DNA of 64,000 nucleotides from Streptomyces klenkii (lineage in GTDB: Bacteria; Actinomycetota; Actinomycetes; Streptomycetales; Streptomycetaceae). The stretch is taken from positions 124,001 to 188,000 of the forward strand of contig NZ_RBAM01000002.1 in NCBI RefSeq assembly GCF_003626645.1, given 5' to 3'. The notes beneath the pieces were generated by a model. It searched no databases. It saw only the letters and a list, made by a program, of their open reading frames with translations, and had not been told where the DNA came from. The position numbers were made by a program, and so were the translations under genes. Shown piece by piece: positions 1 to 8,836 of this stretch (its first letter is position 1; the number at the start of each line of letters is the position of its first letter).

Positions 1-331
1 TCAGCAGGTAGTCGAGCAGGGCCATCCACCCCGCGACGAACCCCGGTCCCTCACCCAGCCCCACGCGCGCGTAGGTGTAGACCGAGCCGGCCTGCGGGGC
101 GACCCGCACCATCTGCGCGTACGAGAAGGCCGTGAAGGCCATCGCGACGGTCGCGACGACGTAGACCAGGGCCACCGCCCCGTGCGACTTCGCGTCCAGC
201 GTGCCGAAGATCCCCACCGGCGCCATGGGGGCGATGAAGAGCATCCCGTAGACGACCAGGTCCCGGAAGGTGAGGGTGCGGTGGAGCTTTCCGCCGGTGC
301 CGCCGGCTGCTGCGGTCACGGGTGCGGTCAT
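1..331 (-). CDS. APC-family amino acid permease, N-terminal part (cut by window edge)
   Basis: Only the first 110 residues are in the window. They begin with ATG at 331 behind an AGGGA ribosome site and run off the left edge. After a short polar head come two hydrophobic segments (about residues 20-45 and 50-72). The stretch [17 protein letters not shown] follows, typical of the first periplasmic/cytoplasmic loop of amino acid-polyamine-organocation transporters. The protein should be a 12-helix cytoplasmic-membrane transporter, substrate not predictable. It is transcribed away from ispH, from which it is separated by 98 bp. Confidence 0.85.
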   Translation of the reverse strand, partial: MTAPVTAAAGGTGGKLHRTLTFRDLVVYGMLFIAPMAPVGIFGTLDAKSHGAVALVYVVATVAMAFTAFSYAQMVRVAPQAGSVYTYARVGLGEGPGFVAGWMALLDYLL

Positions 332-416
332 GGGCAGTCCCTGGAGCTGACGGAATCGCGGCTTCCGTCATCGTGCCCCACCCCGCCGCGCGCCGCCGGT
401 CGGCACCGCGGGCCCT

Positions 417-422
417 TACGAT
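417..422 (+). promoter_or_regulatory. -10 element of a probable leaderless ispH promoter
   Basis: TACGAT ends 7 nt before the ATG at 430. There is no Shine-Dalgarno sequence in that gap, which suits transcription starting at or next to the start codon. No convincing -35 element was seen. Confidence 0.45.
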
Positions 423-429
423 GGACGGC

Positions 430-1422
430 ATGACTGCACCCACCGCCCGCAAGGTCCTCCTCGCCGCCCCCCGTGGCTACTGCGCGGGTGTGGACCGCGC
501 CGTGATCGCCGTCGAGAAGGCCCTGGAGCAGTACGGCGCCCCCGTCTACGTGCGTCATGAGATCGTCCACAACAAATACGTGGTGAAGACCCTGGAGAAG
601 AAGGGCGCGATCTTCGTCGACGAGACGGAGGAGGTGCCCGAGGGCAACATCGTCATCTTCTCCGCGCACGGCGTCGCCCCGGTCGTGCACGACGAGGCGG
701 AGCGCGGCAAGCTCGCCACGATCGACGCCACGTGCCCGCTGGTCACCAAGGTCCACAAGGAAGCCGTCCGCTTCGCCAAGGAGGACTACGACATCCTCCT
801 GATCGGCCACGAGGGCCACGAAGAGGTCATCGGCACCAGCGGCGAGGCGCCCGACCACATCACCCTGGTCGACGGCCCCGGCGACGTGGCGAACGTCGAG
901 GTGCGCGACCCGGACCGGGTCGTCTGGCTCTCCCAGACCACCCTCTCGGTCGACGAGACCATGGAGACCGTCGGCGCGCTCCAGCAGAAGTTCCCCAACC
1001 TGCTCTCCCCGCCGTCGGACGACATCTGCTACGCCACACAGAACCGGCAGACCGCGGTCAAGCAGATGGGCGCCGACGCCGACCTGGTGATCGTCGTCGG
1101 CTCGAAGAACTCCTCGAACTCCGTCCGCCTGGTCGAGGTCGCCCTGGGCGCCGGCGCCAAGGACGCCCACCTCGTGGACTACGCCGACGAGATCGACGAG
1201 GCGTGGCTGGACGGCGTCTCCACCGTCGGCGTGACCTCCGGCGCCTCCGTCCCGGAGATCCTCGTCGAGGGCGTCCTGGACTGGCTGGCCGAGCGCGGCT
1301 ACGGCGACGTCGAGACGATCACCTCCGCCAAGGAGAGCATCACCTTCTCCCTGCCGAAGGAGCTGCGCCGCGACCTGCGCGCGGAGGCGGCCTCGAAGCT
1401 CACCGGCGGCGAGTCCGCGTAA
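430..1422 (+). CDS. ispH: 4-hydroxy-3-methylbut-2-enyl diphosphate reductase (LytB/IspH)
   Basis: Catalyses the last step of the methylerythritol phosphate pathway, reducing HMBPP to IPP and DMAPP with a 4Fe-4S cluster in the cytoplasm. The 330-residue product has the three cluster cysteines in their usual contexts (GYCAG with Cys18, DATCP, and CYATQNR), the [10 protein letters not shown] segment and the late NSSNS motif that binds diphosphate. The ATG at 430 is preferred over the in-frame ATG at 421, because a -10-like TACGAT overlaps the earlier one and the product then starts MTAPTARKV as in other streptomycetes. It is divergent from an APC permease and is followed after 86 bp by ppgK. Confidence 0.97.
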   Translation: MTAPTARKVLLAAPRGYCAGVDRAVIAVEKALEQYGAPVYVRHEIVHNKYVVKTLEKKGAIFVDETEEVPEGNIVIFSAHGVAPVVHDEAERGKLATIDATCPLVTKVHKEAVRFAKEDYDILLIGHEGHEEVIGTSGEAPDHITLVDGPGDVANVEVRDPDRVVWLSQTTLSVDETMETVGALQQKFPNLLSPPSDDICYATQNRQTAVKQMGADADLVIVVGSKNSSNSVRLVEVALGAGAKDAHLVDYADEIDEAWLDGVSTVGVTSGASVPEILVEGVLDWLAERGYGDVETITSAKESITFSLPKELRRDLRAEAASKLTGGESA

Positions 1423-1495
1423 GGACGGGGCGGGGCCGCTCCAGGACCCCGCCGCACACCCGCGCAGGACCCCTGCGCACATGGCCACCACGCCG

Positions 1496-1501
1496 TAGCG
1501 T
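1496..1501 (+). promoter_or_regulatory. -10 element of a probable leaderless ppgK promoter
   Basis: TAGCGT lies 7 nt upstream of the ATG at 1509. No ribosome-binding site fits in the gap. Confidence 0.4.
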
Positions 1502-1508
1502 GGTGGCC

Positions 1509-2279
1509 ATGAACGTATTCGGCGTGGACATCGGCGGATCGGGCATCAAGGGCGCGCCGGTCGACGTGACACGGGGCGAGCTCACCGAGGAGCGCTTCAA
1601 AGTCCTCACTCCCCACCCGGCGACCCCCGACGCGGTCGCGGACTGCGTCCGGCAGGTCGTGGAGCACTTCGGGCCGCCCGCCGGGCCAGTGGGGGCGACG
1701 TTCCCCGGCGTGGTCGTCGGCGGCACGACCCGTACGGCCGCCAATGTCGACAAGGGCTGGATCGGCTGGGACGCCGCCTGGTTCCTCGGCGAGCGGATCG
1801 GCGCCCCCGTCACCGTGATCAACGACGCCGACGCGGCCGGGCTGGCGGAGATGACCCACGGCGCCGGCCGGGGCCGCAACGGCACCGTGATCATGCTGAC
1901 CTTCGGCACCGGGATCGGCAGCGCCGTCTTCAGCGACGGCAAGCTCGTGCCCAACACGGAGCTGGGCCACCTGGAGCTCCAGGGCCACGACGCGGAGACC
2001 CGCGCCTCGACCCGCGCCAAGGAGGAGGAGGGCCTGAAGTGGCACCACTGGGCCCGGCGCGTGGAGCGCTACCTCGCCCACGTGGAGATGCTGTTCTCGC
2101 CCGACCTGTTCATCATCGGGGGCGGCGTGAGCCGCAAGGCCGACAAGTTCCTGCCGCTGATCGAGGGCGTCAGCGCCGAGATCGTGCCCGCTGTGCTGGA
2201 GAACAACGCGGGGATCGTGGGGGCCGCGATGGCCGCTGCCGCTGCGTCCGGCGCAGCCGTGCCCGCCTCCGCCGCCTGA
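1509..2279 (+). CDS. ppgK: Polyphosphate glucokinase (ROK family)
   Basis: Phosphorylates glucose using polyphosphate (and usually ATP), feeding glucose 6-phosphate into glycolysis. The 256-residue protein starts with the ROK/ASKHA phosphate loop [10 protein letters not shown]. It has the polyphosphate-glucokinase segments [19 protein letters not shown], the LGHLELQG stretch and a C-terminal [11 protein letters not shown] loop. Length and order match actinobacterial PpgK. A GTG three codons upstream is possible, but the ATG at 1509 fits a leaderless transcript. The 3' end overlaps the convergent gene at 2170 by 110 bp. Confidence 0.95.
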   Translation: MNVFGVDIGGSGIKGAPVDVTRGELTEERFKVLTPHPATPDAVADCVRQVVEHFGPPAGPVGATFPGVVVGGTTRTAANVDKGWIGWDAAWFLGERIGAPVTVINDADAAGLAEMTHGAGRGRNGTVIMLTFGTGIGSAVFSDGKLVPNTELGHLELQGHDAETRASTRAKEEEGLKWHHWARRVERYLAHVEMLFSPDLFIIGGGVSRKADKFLPLIEGVSAEIVPAVLENNAGIVGAAMAAAAASGAAVPASAA

Positions 2280-2784
2280 CGACCGCGACCCGGCGGGAGA
2301 GCGCCACGAGCGCGGTCAGCAGCGTGCCCGCGTAGAGCCAGCCCGCATTCAGCGACAGCAGGGTGACCAGGCCCATGACCCTGCTGCCCACGCCGCCCTC
2401 GGCGTCCACCAGCGGCACCGCCCCCACCGCGAAGGCGATGGGGGCGGCGACCGGCGCGGTGGCCAGGTCGGCCGGGCGCACCCACAGGGCGCACACGGCG
2501 CCCGCCAGCAGGAAGACGACGCCGTAGAAGCCGGGGGAGCGGCTCGTCACGGAGTCCAGCCAGCCGGTTCCGAGCATCCACAGGGTGGTCAGCAGGCCGC
2601 TGCCGAGCCCGGTCAGCCGGGGCGCCGGCAGCCGCCCCGGGCCCCGCAGCCGCGGGGCGGAGGTCCCGCCGCGGGGCCGCCGGAGGCCGGCGGCCCCGCG
2701 CTGTCCCACGGGCGCCGCCGGCCGCGGCACGGGAGGGACACGGCGGGCCTTGCCCCGGGGCGTGCGCGTGCTGGGTTGCTCCAC
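2170..2784 (-). CDS. Small multi-pass membrane protein (DUF6542-like)
   Basis: The 204-residue product begins with GTG at 2784. It has an Arg/Pro/Gly-rich cytoplasmic head of about 60 residues, then four hydrophobic segments (roughly residues 62-78, 84-100, 108-126 and 135-160). An extremely Arg-rich tail ends the protein. No catalytic motif is visible. A membrane protein in this position between ppgK and ychF is conserved in Streptomyces; its function is unknown to me. The last 110 bp overlap ppgK on the other strand, so the basic tail is encoded antisense to the ppgK 3' end and may be poorly constrained. Confidence 0.75.
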   Translation of the reverse strand: MEQPSTRTPRGKARRVPPVPRPAAPVGQRGAAGLRRPRGGTSAPRLRGPGRLPAPRLTGLGSGLLTTLWMLGTGWLDSVTSRSPGFYGVVFLLAGAVCALWVRPADLATAPVAAPIAFAVGAVPLVDAEGGVGSRVMGLVTLLSLNAGWLYAGTLLTALVALSRRVAVVRRRRRARLRRTQRQRPSRPPRSPRCSPAQRARSRR

Positions 2785-2899
2785 CCGACCAAACTAGGTC
2801 GGCGGGCGGGAGGAATCCGGCACGGGACACGCGGTTTGAGCCAGCTTGGCCGTGCGTTCGACTGATAGTCCGCACGGGGCCGCCCGGCGGGTGGACCCG

Positions 2900-2905
2900 T
2901 AGACT
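2900..2905 (+). promoter_or_regulatory. Candidate ychF -10 element
   Basis: TAGACT in the 200-bp gap before ychF would give a 5' leader of about 75 nt that contains the tandem 22-bp repeats at 2908-2951. No clear -35 was found. Confidence 0.3.
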
Positions 2906-2907
2906 GG

Positions 2908-2951
2908 ATGACCGGCCCGGCAGTGGGCCATGACCGGCCCGCCAGCGGGCC
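2908..2951 (+). repeat. Tandem 22-bp repeat in the ychF leader
   Basis: Two adjacent 22-bp copies (2908-2929 and 2930-2951) differ at two positions. Each starts ATGACCGGCCC and carries GGCCC/GGGCC arms that can fold into a small hairpin just ahead of the ychF ribosome site. Confidence 0.7.
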
Positions 2952-2984
2952 GCGGACCCTTTGGAACCTACGGGAAGTCGCCAC

Positions 2985-4073
<1,089 letters not shown>

Positions 4074-4100
4074 CCTGTCCTCATTTGATCTCTTTTGAAG

Positions 4101-4133
4101 AAGGGCTGACCCCTCGGGGTCGGCCCTTTTTCG
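4101..4133 (+). terminator. Rho-independent terminator of ychF
   Basis: A 13-bp stem with one T-G pair (left arm 4101-4113, right arm 4116-4128) is followed by a run of five T, 28 nt after the ychF stop codon. Confidence 0.85.
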
Positions 4134-4366
4134 TTCCCATCTTTCGTCACGGAGCGTGTTTGCCGCGCGGGGCCTGGGTATGCATCGCCCGGTGCATATT
4201 TGCGGATGTGCCGGGGGGTAGTGCTCGCTGCATGTGTGGGTGCTGCCGCCAACTAAGCGTCCCTGAGCTGCAATTCACTACATCTAGTGAATCTATGGCC
4301 TTGAGTTGCGGATCGCAACCATGGGTTGCCAAGCTGTTGCGGACTGTCAACCTGTTGGGAGTGGCC
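4134..4366 (+). promoter_or_regulatory. Regulatory region of the GntR gene with two palindromes
   Basis: This stretch is lower in G+C than its neighbours. It holds ATTCACTA-catc-TAGTGAAT (4273-4292, perfect 8-bp arms) and GTTGCG-gat-CGCAAC (4305-4319, perfect 6-bp arms), then a GTTGCC half-site. No gene was seen between 4134 and 4366. Confidence 0.6.
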
Positions 4367-5119
4367 GTGGCCTTCGGTGACCAGCCCGCGTACCTTCGAG
4401 TGGCCGGCGATCTGCGTCAGAAGATCGTCGCCGGCGAGTTGCCGCCGCATACCCGGCTGCCCTCCCAGGCGCGCATCCGGGAGCAGTACGGCGTCTCGGA
4501 CACCGTGGCCCTGGAGGCCCGCAAGGTCCTGATGGCGGAGGGCCTGGTGGAGGGCCGGTCCGGGTCCGGCACGTATGTGCGCGAGCAGCCCGTGCCGCGC
4601 ACCCTGGTCCGGACGGGATACAGACCCGCGGGCGAGTCGACGCCCTTCCGTCAGGAGCAGGCGGACAGCCGCGTCAAGGGCGCCTGGGAGTCGCGCAGCG
4701 AGCAGGTCGCGGCGGACGCCGTCGTCGCCCGCCGCCTGCGCATCGCCACCGGCGACCGCACGATGCGCACCGACTACGTCTTCCGGGCCCAGGGGGAGCC
4801 CGTCATGCTCTCCACGTCCTGGGAGCCCCTGTCCGTCACGGGGCGCACGCCGGTGATGCTCCCTGAGGAGGGGCCGCTGGCCGGCCGCGGCGTCGTCGAG
4901 CGCATGGCCGCCATCGACCTCATCGTGGACAACGTCGCGGAGGAGGTCAGCGCCCGGCCCGGGCTCGCGGAGGAGGTCCTGGCGCTGGGCGGGGTGCCCG
5001 GCCACTGCGTCGTCGTCGTCACGCGCACGTTCTTCGCGGGCGGCTGCCCGGTGGAGACGGCCGAAATCGTCGTCCTGGCCGATCGCTACCGCGTCGCGTA
5101 CCACCTGCCGGTGAAGTAG
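4367..5119 (+). CDS. GntR-family transcriptional regulator (HutC/UTRA type)
   Basis: DNA-binding repressor of the HutC subfamily. Residues about 6-70 form the GntR winged helix (QPAYLRVAGDLRQKI, LPSQARIREQYGVSD, SGSGTYVRE). Residues about 100-245 form the UTRA ligand-sensing domain. The GTG at 4367 is chosen because GGGAG lies 5 nt upstream and because the product then starts right at the GntR domain; the open frame extends much further upstream without homology. A hairpin follows the stop. The ligand is unknown; the adjacent APC permease is a possible target, and autoregulation through the upstream palindromes is likely but inferred. Confidence 0.92.
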   Translation: MAFGDQPAYLRVAGDLRQKIVAGELPPHTRLPSQARIREQYGVSDTVALEARKVLMAEGLVEGRSGSGTYVREQPVPRTLVRTGYRPAGESTPFRQEQADSRVKGAWESRSEQVAADAVVARRLRIATGDRTMRTDYVFRAQGEPVMLSTSWEPLSVTGRTPVMLPEEGPLAGRGVVERMAAIDLIVDNVAEEVSARPGLAEEVLALGGVPGHCVVVVTRTFFAGGCPVETAEIVVLADRYRVAYHLPVK

Positions 5120-5163
5120 CCGTGACGGGACTGTGAAGCCGCCATGACGCGGCTGTGACGCAT

Positions 5164-5191
5164 GGGCGGTGCCGCACCCGCGGCACCGCCC
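5164..5191 (+). terminator. Terminator after the GntR gene
   Basis: Perfect 12-bp stem (5164-5175 with 5180-5191) and a 4-nt loop, followed by a short T-rich stretch. Confidence 0.75.
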
Positions 5192-5200
5192 GTCATTCTT

Positions 5201-5216
5201 TACTCACTGGTAAGTA
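5201..5216 (+). promoter_or_regulatory. TetR-type palindrome upstream of the APC permease
   Basis: TACTCACTGGTAAGTA is palindromic at 6 of 8 paired positions, in a short AT-rich island just after the upstream terminator. This layout is typical of TetR-family operators. Confidence 0.45.
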
Positions 5217-5235
5217 GTGCATGGTATGTCCAGCT

Positions 5236-5263
5236 TTGACCCGGTTACCCCGGGTCAATTTTT
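5236..5263 (+). terminator. Terminator-like hairpin in the permease upstream region
   Basis: TTGACCCGG-ttacc-CCGGGTCAA forms a perfect 9-bp stem with a 5-nt loop and is followed at once by TTTTT. It lies 125 nt before the permease start. It could be an attenuator if transcription begins upstream of it, or a second insulator if the promoter is the TACGAT at 5331. Confidence 0.5.
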
Positions 5264-5388
5264 CTGTTGCAAAACTCACATACACCCAGGTCAGCGGCTT
5301 TTCGCGGAATCCAGCCGTCCAAATCGCTCGTACGATGGCGCGGTTTGTGTCCTGCCGTGGGGAGTACAGAGAAAAGGAGATCCGGGGC

Positions 5389-7062
5389 TTGAGTACCGAA
5401 CAGGGTTCCCACTCGAACTCGAATTACCGCCGGACCTTGGGCACGACGGCCCTGACGGCCGTCGGACTCGGGTCGATCATCGGCTCCGGCTGGCTTTTCG
5501 GTGCCGAGCGCGCCGCTGTGCTGGCCGGCCCGGCCGCCATCTTCGCCTGGGTCATCGGCGCCATCGTGGCGCTGACCATCGCCCTCACCTACACCGAGCT
5601 CGGCTCGATGTTCCCGAAGGCCGGCGGCATGGTGCGCTACGGCCAGTACTCGCACGGCTCGCTGGCCGGCTACATGGCCGCCTGGGCCAACTGGATCGCC
5701 ATCGTCTCCGTCATCCCGGGTGAGGCGACCGCCTCGATCCAGTACATGAGCTCGTGGAAGTTCGACTGGGCGGGCAAGCTCTTCGACGGCAAGGAGCTCA
5801 CCGGCACCGGCCTCGCCGCCGCCAGCGTCCTGGTCGTCTTCTACTTCTTCCTGAACTGGTTCGCGATCACCCTGTTCGCCAAGACGAACAACGCGATCAC
5901 CGTGTTCAAGGTCGTGGTGCCGGCGCTGACCGCGGGCGCGCTGATCTTCGCGCACTTCGACACCAGCAACGTCGGCTCCCAGCACGGCGGCTTCGCCCCC
6001 AACGGCTGGAGCGCCGTCTTCAGCGCCGTCGCCGTCGCGGGCATCGTCTGGGCCTTCAACGGCTTCCAGTCGCCGCTCAACATGGCCGGCGAGGCCCGTA
6101 ACCCGGGCAAGTCGCTGCCGAAGGCCGTCGTCGGCTCCATCCTGATCGCCCTGGTCATCTACATCGCGCTCCAGGTCGCCTTCCTGATGGCCGTCCCGGC
6201 CGCGGACCTCTCCGGCGGCTGGAACACCCTGGCCTACAAGTCCCCGCTCGCGGACCTGTCCATCACCTGGGGCTTGAACTGGCTCGCGCTGCTGCTGTAC
6301 GCGGACGCCTTCATCTCCCCGTCCGGCACCGGCATGATCTACGCGGCCACCACGTCCCGCATGATCAACGGTGTCCAGGAGAACGGCCACCTGCCGAAGG
6401 TCTTCGGCAAGGTCGACCCCAAGACCGGCGTCCCGAAGCCGGCCCTGCTGCTCAACCTGGTGATCTCCTTCATCTTCCTGGCCGTCTTCCGCGGCTGGGG
6501 CTCGATCGCCGAGATCGTCGGTGTCGCCACCGTCATCTCGTACATCACCGGCCCCGTCGCCGTGATGTCGCTGCGCCGCCTCTCGCCGGACATGAAGCGC
6601 CCGGTCAAGCTGAAGGCCATGCCGGTCATCGCCCCCATCGCGATGATCTTCGGCTCCCTGGTCATGTACTGGGCCCGCTGGCCGCTGACGGGCAAGGTCA
6701 TCTTCATCATGGCGATCGGCCTGCCGATCTGGGCCTGGTACGAGCTGCGCAAGCCGTGGGCCGAGCTCAAGCCGCACCTGATGGCCGGCGCCTGGATGGT
6801 CACGTACCTGCTGGTCATGGCCTTCGTCTCGTGGGCCGGCGGCACCGAGTTCGGCGGCAAGGGCTACCTCGCCCAGGGCTGGGACATCGTGGTCGTCGTC
6901 ATGATCGCGCTCGTGTTCTACGCCTGGGGCGTGCGCAGCGCCTGGCGCAACCCGACCCTCGTCGCGACCGAGAAGGAGCTGGCCGCCGCCGAGGCCGCCG
7001 AGGCCGCAGCCGGCTCCGCGGACCCGGAGGCCTCCTCCGAGCCCTCCCTGTCGAAGTCGTAG
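5389..7062 (+). CDS. APC-family amino acid permease
   Basis: Cytoplasmic-membrane transporter of 557 residues with about 12-14 hydrophobic helices. Family hallmarks are the first helix TALTAVGLGSIIGSGWLFG, the loop TYTELGSMFPKAGGMVRYG, and a conserved cytoplasmic stretch TTSRMINGVQENGHLPKVFG between helices 8 and 9. The TTG at 5389 is chosen because GGAG sits 9 nt upstream and the product starts LSTEQGSHSNSNYRRTLG; the frame is open far upstream but has no membrane character. The substrate cannot be told, although the layout resembles aspartate/proton-symporter-like permeases. The C-terminal 35 residues are Ala/Glu-rich and polar. It is monocistronic, with a terminator on each side. Confidence 0.93.
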   Translation: MSTEQGSHSNSNYRRTLGTTALTAVGLGSIIGSGWLFGAERAAVLAGPAAIFAWVIGAIVALTIALTYTELGSMFPKAGGMVRYGQYSHGSLAGYMAAWANWIAIVSVIPGEATASIQYMSSWKFDWAGKLFDGKELTGTGLAAASVLVVFYFFLNWFAITLFAKTNNAITVFKVVVPALTAGALIFAHFDTSNVGSQHGGFAPNGWSAVFSAVAVAGIVWAFNGFQSPLNMAGEARNPGKSLPKAVVGSILIALVIYIALQVAFLMAVPAADLSGGWNTLAYKSPLADLSITWGLNWLALLLYADAFISPSGTGMIYAATTSRMINGVQENGHLPKVFGKVDPKTGVPKPALLLNLVISFIFLAVFRGWGSIAEIVGVATVISYITGPVAVMSLRRLSPDMKRPVKLKAMPVIAPIAMIFGSLVMYWARWPLTGKVIFIMAIGLPIWAWYELRKPWAELKPHLMAGAWMVTYLLVMAFVSWAGGTEFGGKGYLAQGWDIVVVVMIALVFYAWGVRSAWRNPTLVATEKELAAAEAAEAAAGSADPEASSEPSLSKS

Positions 7063-7087
7063 CCGGTACGACCTCCCGTGCCGCGCA

Positions 7088-7125
7088 GGGGCGGCCGAGG
7101 GCCCGCAAGGGTCCCCGGCCGCCCC
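7088..7125 (+). terminator. Terminator of the APC permease gene
   Basis: Perfect 10-bp GGGGCGGCCG/CGGCCGCCCC stem (7088-7097 with 7116-7125) starts 26 nt after the stop codon and is followed by TTCT. Confidence 0.75.
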
Positions 7126-7296
7126 TTCTCGCATCCGTGCCCCCGGGGCCCGGTGGCCGAATGCGTGCCTCTTCGTAAAAAACCGTATCCGCTGCGTAAA
7201 GGTCGGGCGTACGCTCGGGCATATGCGTACTGCGGTTTCTCCGGGAAAAGCCAAGGGGTGTGCGCCGGCGCTCGTGGCGGCGGAAAGGCAGGGGCG

Positions 7297-7482
7297 ATGA
7301 CAGACAGCGGACCGGTTCTGCCGTGGCTGGTGATCCGCCAGGACGAGAACGGCAACCGCTACCGCGTGGGGCGCTACGCGACCAGGACCGAGGCGGAAAA
7401 GGTCGTCGGCCGCCTCGACGCCGCCGGCGACCGCCGCCGCCTCTACATAGTCGAGCGCATGGGCGGCCGCGCGGCGTCGTGA
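7297..7482 (+). CDS. Small SPOR-like protein
   Basis: A 61-residue protein with the start at ATG 7297 behind AAAGGCAGGGG. The body, LPWLVIRQDENGNRYRVG followed by RYATRTEAEKVVGRLD and YIVERM, looks like a single short SPOR fold. Proteins of this length and sequence are common in Streptomyces and are often labelled SPOR domain-containing. There is no signal peptide or membrane segment, so it should be cytoplasmic, unlike typical septal SPOR proteins. Its role is unknown. Confidence 0.75.
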   Translation: MTDSGPVLPWLVIRQDENGNRYRVGRYATRTEAEKVVGRLDAAGDRRRLYIVERMGGRAAS

Positions 7483-7725
7483 CCTGCGGCCGGCCGGGGC
7501 GCCCGTGACGGCCCCGGTACGCGGGAAGTCCGCCGTCGGGCCCTTCTGGCGTCGCGGCAGGTGATGCTCTTTCGCCGCAACGGCGAGGCGCCACGACGCC
7601 GCGGACCGGCGGTGCCGTGCCGCGTGAGGTCGGCCGTGTCGTACGCGCGCCGGCCCGGCGCCACACCGCTGCACACCGCCGTCGCCGTGCCGGCAGCCCC
7701 CGTCAAGCGCCGCCCGCACGGGCCC

Positions 7726-7731
7726 TACGCT
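7726..7731 (+). promoter_or_regulatory. -10 element of a probable leaderless Nudix gene promoter
   Basis: TACGCT ends 7 nt before the ATG at 7739, with no ribosome site in the gap. Confidence 0.45.
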
Positions 7732-7738
7732 GCTGGGT

Positions 7739-8143
7739 ATGACGAACGTACGCGTGGTCGTAGGAGCCGCCCTGCTCCACGAGGGCAGGCTGCTCGCCGC
7801 ACGGCGCACCGCCCCGCCGGAGCTCGCCGGCCGCTGGGAGCTGCCCGGCGGCAAGCTGGAGCCCGGCGAGAGCGCCGAGCAGGCGCTCGTGCGCGAGCTG
7901 CGCGAGGAGCTCGGCGTGGAGGCCGAGCCGCTGGAGCGCGTCGCGGGCGAGTGGCCCCTGCGCCCCCCGTACGTGCTGCACGTGTGGACGGCCCGGCTCC
8001 GGGCCGGCGAGGCGCGCCCGCTCCAGGACCACGACGAGCTGCGCTGGCTCGCCCCCGACGAGGTCGGCGACGTGGACTGGCTCGATCAGGACCGCCCCGC
8101 CGTGGCGCTCGCGGCGGACCTGCTCCGGCGCGCGGAGGCGTGA
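7739..8143 (+). CDS. Nudix (MutT-type) hydrolase
   Basis: Hydrolyses a nucleoside diphosphate linked to another moiety, in the MutT subfamily oxidised (d)NTPs. The 134-residue protein carries a complete Nudix box from about residue 38, GGKLEPGESAEQALVREL then REELGV, with the metal-binding REL-REEL glutamates intact. Length and the N-terminal VVVGAALLHEGRLLAARR fit the small MutT group, which cleans the nucleotide pool of 8-oxo-dGTP; the exact substrate is inferred only. It sits alone between the SPOR-like gene and the anti-sigma-like ATPase. Confidence 0.93.
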   Translation: MTNVRVVVGAALLHEGRLLAARRTAPPELAGRWELPGGKLEPGESAEQALVRELREELGVEAEPLERVAGEWPLRPPYVLHVWTARLRAGEARPLQDHDELRWLAPDEVGDVDWLDQDRPAVALAADLLRRAEA

Positions 8144-8294
8144 CCGGGCGCACTCCGCTACGCCATCTGCCGCACTGGTGACCAGCTCGGACCGCCGGAG
8201 AAGATAGGCGGCACCGCATACCGGGTATGTGCTGATTATTCACCCTGAACCGGGTAAACCCGGCGGGTCCGCAGCGGTCTGGGAAGTGGTCGGC

Positions 8295-8726
8295 GTGAAC
8301 GACAGCGCGGGGACCTTGGCGTCGACGCCCGGCTTCGCCGAGTGGAGCTTCCCTGCCGAGCCCGGGGCCGTCCGCACCGCCCGCACCCTCGTCCGCGACA
8401 CCCTGCACGACTGGGGCATGGACGGCGTCACGGACGTGACGGTGCTGCTGGTCAGCGAGCTCGTCACCAACTCCCTGCGGTACGCGAGCGGACCGATCGG
8501 GGTAAGGATGTACTCCCACGCGGGACCCACCCTTCTGGTGGAGGTCTCCGACCCGCTCCCCGACCCGCCCCGCGAGCGCGCGGCCGACCCCGACGACGAG
8601 GGCGGACGCGGTCTCCAGCTCGTCGCATGCGCCTCCCGCCGCTGGGGAACGCGACGGGGCAACACCGGGAAGACCGTGTGGTTCGAACTGGGCTTGCCGG
8701 GCCGCCGGCCCGGGGATGACCCATAA
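8295..8726 (+). CDS. RsbW-like ATP-binding protein (HATPase, stand-alone)
   Basis: A 143-residue GHKL ATPase-fold protein of the anti-sigma/serine kinase type. The N box SELVTNSLRYA, the G1-like EVSD, G2 DEGGRGLQLV and the end GKTVWFELGLPG are all visible. GTG 8295 is preferred, with GGGAAG 8 nt upstream; an in-frame GTG at 8229 would add 22 residues of no recognisable character. The sequence closely resembles the C-terminal ATPase domain of the phosphatase encoded next door, which suggests a shared origin and possibly partner exchange. The likely targets are an anti-sigma antagonist or sigma factor encoded elsewhere. Confidence 0.88.
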   Translation: MNDSAGTLASTPGFAEWSFPAEPGAVRTARTLVRDTLHDWGMDGVTDVTVLLVSELVTNSLRYASGPIGVRMYSHAGPTLLVEVSDPLPDPPRERAADPDDEGGRGLQLVACASRRWGTRRGNTGKTVWFELGLPGRRPGDDP

Positions 8727-8836
8727 CGGGTTGAGACCGTGCTGTGATCGTGAAGTCCGTGTTCCGAAGGGCCCCTGTGCTGGATACTCGGCCTTCTGAT
8801 GCCGGTGCGAGCACAAGAGCCGGAGGGGACGGGCAC

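Noticed and set aside
4085..4366. Long N-terminal extension of the GntR protein
   Set aside because: The extension contains the ychF terminator and the palindromes, lacks homology, and a good ribosome site precedes GTG 4367.
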